A stretch of DNA of 8,382 nt. It comes from Candidatus Njordarchaeota archaeon (GTDB lineage Archaea > Asgardarchaeota > Njordarchaeia > Njordarchaeales > Njordarchaeaceae). The notes beneath the pieces were generated by a model that did no database searches, was not told the origin of the DNA, and saw nothing but the letters and a program-made list of their open reading frames with translations. The stretch lies in contig JAHQWF010000019.1 in assembly GCA_029856055.1 (NCBI GenBank), positions 1-8,382 on the forward strand, read 5' to 3'. The position numbers and the translations under genes are program-made. Of this stretch, positions 7,107 to 8,382 are shown one piece after another (position 1 is the stretch's first letter; every line of letters starts with the position of its first letter).

Positions 7107-7568
7107 ATGGAGAAAAAACTTTATCCTGTTAGCATTAAATTTGCAGTTCATGTGCATGCCACGGAAGACGAAAAAAAGGTTTTATTAGCTATCAAGAATA
7201 TATTCCCAGAAAACATCGATTTTAAAATGAAGAAGTTTACTTATACTGGGTACTATGGTAATTCAATAATGCGTTTCGAGGGCACTATCTTAAGGCCTAA
7301 GTATGCTAAGGAGATATTCGAATATATTTTTTCAAAAATAGAAGGTATAATTTACCCTGAATGGATCGTAGAGCGATTCGACAAGAAAACAAACACCCTA
7401 TATCTGCGTCTTGACAAACAAGTGGCATATCTTGGGAAAATAATGCTTGGTTGGGGTGATGATATAATACACATCTCATTTAAGTTTCCTGGTTTCTTAA
7501 AAATAGACAGTAAAAAATTAGAAGAGATTATTGAAAAATTAAGAAAAAAGAAGTCAGAGGAACTGTGA
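7107..7568 (+). CDS. DUF54/COG1325-like RNA-binding protein
   Basis: This is a 153-residue soluble protein with the signatures of the archaeal DUF54/COG1325 family, described in databases as an exosome-associated or RNA-binding protein with a double-stranded-RNA-binding-like fold. The biochemical role is not well established. Visible signatures are HVHATEDEKKVLLAI at 15-29, where HATEDE is the family hallmark, GYYGNSI at 48-54 (the family usually reads GHxGNPI, so the His and Pro are substituted here), and LYLRLDKQVAYLGK at 98-111 followed by DDIIHISFKF at 118-127. The C-terminus is a lysine-rich helix (133-150). No exosome core gene is in the window, so an exosome link is inferred only from the family name. 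The gene ends with adjacent in-frame stops, TGA TAG, and converges on the small membrane-protein gene. Confidence 0.85.
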   Translation: MEKKLYPVSIKFAVHVHATEDEKKVLLAIKNIFPENIDFKMKKFTYTGYYGNSIMRFEGTILRPKYAKEIFEYIFSKIEGIIYPEWIVERFDKKTNTLYLRLDKQVAYLGKIMLGWGDDIIHISFKFPGFLKIDSKKLEEIIEKLRKKKSEEL

Positions 7569-7693
7569 TAGGTCATCAACTCCCTCTTGCCAGGTTTCAT
7601 CATCCATCTCTGAAGAATTAAGACCGGTAACAGAGAAAAATCTTTCTGTTTATTGTTATCAATAATCAAATAAATAAAATTATGAAAGAAGCG
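7569..7693. other. Convergent intergenic region
   Basis: These 125 bases lie between the ends of the plus-strand DUF54 gene and the minus-strand small membrane gene. The left part (7569-7630) is noticeably richer in G+C than its surroundings. The right part is AT-rich, with T-rich stretches on both strands (plus near 7641-7656, minus near 7682-7669) that could end transcription from either side. I find no gene here. Confidence 0.5.
7650..7665. terminator. Small inverted repeat, possible bidirectional terminator
   Basis: TTATTG-TTAT-CAATAA forms a perfect 6-base stem with a 4-base loop between two converging genes. The stem is almost entirely A-T and therefore weak. Its position makes a role in transcription ending plausible, but chance is also likely in sequence this AT-rich. 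Confidence 0.25.
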
Positions 7694-7846
7694 TTATTTC
7701 CTTACCGCTCTTTCTCGTCTCTTCTTCTTTCTCTTCAGAGCAACTTTTTCCTGAGAGAATATATGGTAAAGTAACATCATGATTATTACTGTTATACCTA
7801 TAACATATATCAAGTATTCTGCCAAATATGCGGGAGTAACCTGCAT
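7694..7846 (-). CDS. Small single-pass membrane protein (50 residues), function unknown
   Basis: The minus strand from ATG 7846 encodes 50 residues ending at TAA 7696-7694. A short polar N-terminus (MQVTPAYLAE) is followed by one hydrophobic helix (about 11-30, with IGITVIIMMLLYHIF at 16-30) and a strongly basic tail (KRKKKRRERAVRK at 38-50). By the positive-inside rule the N-terminus faces outside and the basic tail lies in the cytoplasm. The start is 15 bases after the stop of the upstream membrane-protein gene on the same strand, with a weak AGGGA before it, so the two are probably co-transcribed. The helix carries Gly17 and Tyr27-His28, the same Gly-(9)-Tyr-His spacing as I recall for eukaryotic Ost4, a single-helix subunit of oligosaccharyltransferase with the same orientation. 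With so few residues this may be chance. The gene is easily missed because of its length, but the protein-like organisation and operon position make it credible. Confidence 0.7.
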   Translation of the reverse strand: MQVTPAYLAEYLIYVIGITVIIMMLLYHIFSQEKVALKRKKKRRERAVRK

Positions 7847-7861
7847 CTTAAGTCCCTATTC

Positions 7862-8382
7862 TTACTCTACTTCAACGAAACCAAGTATCTCCTGGATCTT
7901 TTGTTCAATGTTTTTAATATTTGGTACAACACTTAAAGTTATTATTTTCCTTTCAATAGGGAAATATAAAGTTAATTTTCCGCTTCGGTAAAGTAGATAC
8001 TCAAATATATCGCTTTTTTCAATCCCGTATTTCATACCCTGCGTTGGGAATCTCTCTATTTTTCCAAATAAACCAGTTTTATGAGTTACTTGGTTGGGTT
8101 CTATTATCCAATAATCCCATCTCCTGTGTAGCCATATTAAAAGCATTACAAACAGTATTCCAAAGCCTATGAGATAATATGCATGGGATGATAATATTAC
8201 TCTAGTACTGCTAATAACATTGAAAATTGATCCTTGTGCTATAATTCCCTTCTGCGATAGAATTAGGTATAGCAACGCTAGTAGTATTATTATTGCGATT
8301 AAACCAAAAGTTTTGGCTTCGTTGAATTCGAACGCTAATATGAATATGTTAAATGTAAATATTATGATGAATGCTAAACCTA
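7862..8382 (-). CDS. Membrane protein with C-terminal PH-like domain (5' truncated)
   Basis: The minus-strand frame is open from the right edge to TAA at 7864-7862, giving 172 complete codons. The TTG at 8275 is not a convincing start because uninterrupted hydrophobic coding sequence continues upstream past it to the edge. Counting from the first complete codon, three membrane segments are visible: about 1-17, 24-41 and 66-84. The last is followed by HRRW, placing the C-terminus in the cytoplasm. Residues 88-160 look like a bacterial/archaeal PH-type domain (bPH2/YdbT-like): NQVTHKTGLFGKIERFP at 96-112, a strand pair SGKLTLYFP at 133-141, then ITLSVVPNIKNIEQKIQEIL, close to the usual 'vPN...iE.ki..iL' ending. 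Proteins of this kind are common but mostly uncharacterised. It precedes the 50-residue membrane-protein gene by 15 bases. The N-terminal length and any additional domains are outside the window. Confidence 0.75.
   Translation of the reverse strand, partial: GLAFIIIFTFNIFILAFEFNEAKTFGLIAIIILLALLYLILSQKGIIAQGSIFNVISSTRVILSSHAYYLIGFGILFVMLLIWLHRRWDYWIIEPNQVTHKTGLFGKIERFPTQGMKYGIEKSDIFEYLLYRSGKLTLYFPIERKIITLSVVPNIKNIEQKIQEILGFVEVE

Noticed and set aside
7554..7603. Possible C/D box guide RNA on the minus strand: ATGATGA at 7603-7597, a TGATGA C'-like element at 7578-7573 and CTGA at 7557-7554, about 50 bases in all.
   Set aside because: No acceptable D' box lies before the C'-like element, the C'-to-D distance (15 bases) is longer than usual, no terminal stem is visible, and most of the CTGA end lies inside the DUF54 coding sequence. 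I could not name an rRNA target. RNA-seq or a covariance search would decide.
7623..7628. ACCGGT palindrome in the convergent gap.
   Set aside because: A 6-base palindrome is too short to mean anything on its own and has no partner elsewhere that I noticed.
7569..7669. Short minus-strand reading frame with a protein-like stretch (around MDDETWQEGVDDLSQFL).
   Set aside because: It is only 17 codons from its ATG, has no Shine-Dalgarno site, and overlaps the end of DUF54. It is most likely chance or a decayed remnant.
7352..7669. Longer open frame on the minus strand opposite the DUF54 gene.
   Set aside because: It is antisense to a recognisable conserved gene, has low-complexity Ser/Phe composition and no family signature. 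It is a shadow frame.
7779..7991. Plus-strand open frame across the small membrane-protein gene and the PH-domain gene.
   Set aside because: It is opposite two better-supported minus-strand genes, with poor composition and no start signal.

Overview
The window looks like part of an archaeal chromosome. It is AT-rich, at roughly one third G+C by eye. Arginine is coded mostly by AGA/AGG and isoleucine often by ATA, a bias common in thermophiles. Every recognisable gene is the archaeal version of its family: a one-factor aRF1 release factor, a phenylalanyl-tRNA synthetase alpha chain with N-terminal winged-helix modules, a short archaeal beta chain, an archaeal ATP-dependent DNA ligase and a DUF54-type RNA-binding protein. 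The ligase resembles crenarchaeal/TACK forms more than euryarchaeal ones in its C-terminal motif. The exact lineage cannot be fixed from this window.

Layout. Positions 1-78 hold what looks like the tail of a plus-strand gene. Positions 151-1407 encode aRF1. Positions 1519-3075 and 3082-4788 encode pheS and pheT, a tight pair in which the ribosome-binding site of pheT overlaps the pheS stop codon. The DNA ligase (6565-4793, minus strand) converges on pheT with only 4 bases between the stop codons. A 167-base divergent promoter region separates the ligase from cutA (6733-7068, plus), which is followed by a DUF54/COG1325-like gene (7107-7568, plus). Another convergent junction of 125 bases (7569-7693) follows. 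Beyond it, on the minus strand, are a 50-residue single-pass membrane protein (7846-7694) and a multi-pass membrane protein with a C-terminal PH-like domain that runs off the right edge (8382-7862).

How the genes fit together. The left half is an information-processing block covering translation termination and Phe-tRNA synthesis. The ligase, cutA and DUF54 genes are conserved housekeeping neighbours without an obvious common pathway. The right edge is the least understood part: two membrane-protein genes 15 bases apart that are probably co-transcribed.

Most notable points: (1) the stop-codon-recognition loop of aRF1 reads TAARIKS where the canonical form is TASNIKS; (2) the small membrane gene at 7846-7694 encodes a protein resembling, in topology and in a Gly-(9)-Tyr-His pattern, the eukaryotic oligosaccharyltransferase mini-subunit Ost4, a speculative but testable idea; (3) several start codons lie about 32-33 bases from a TATA-like box, implying very short leaders. 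I see no rRNA, tRNA, CRISPR array, insertion sequence or integration site.
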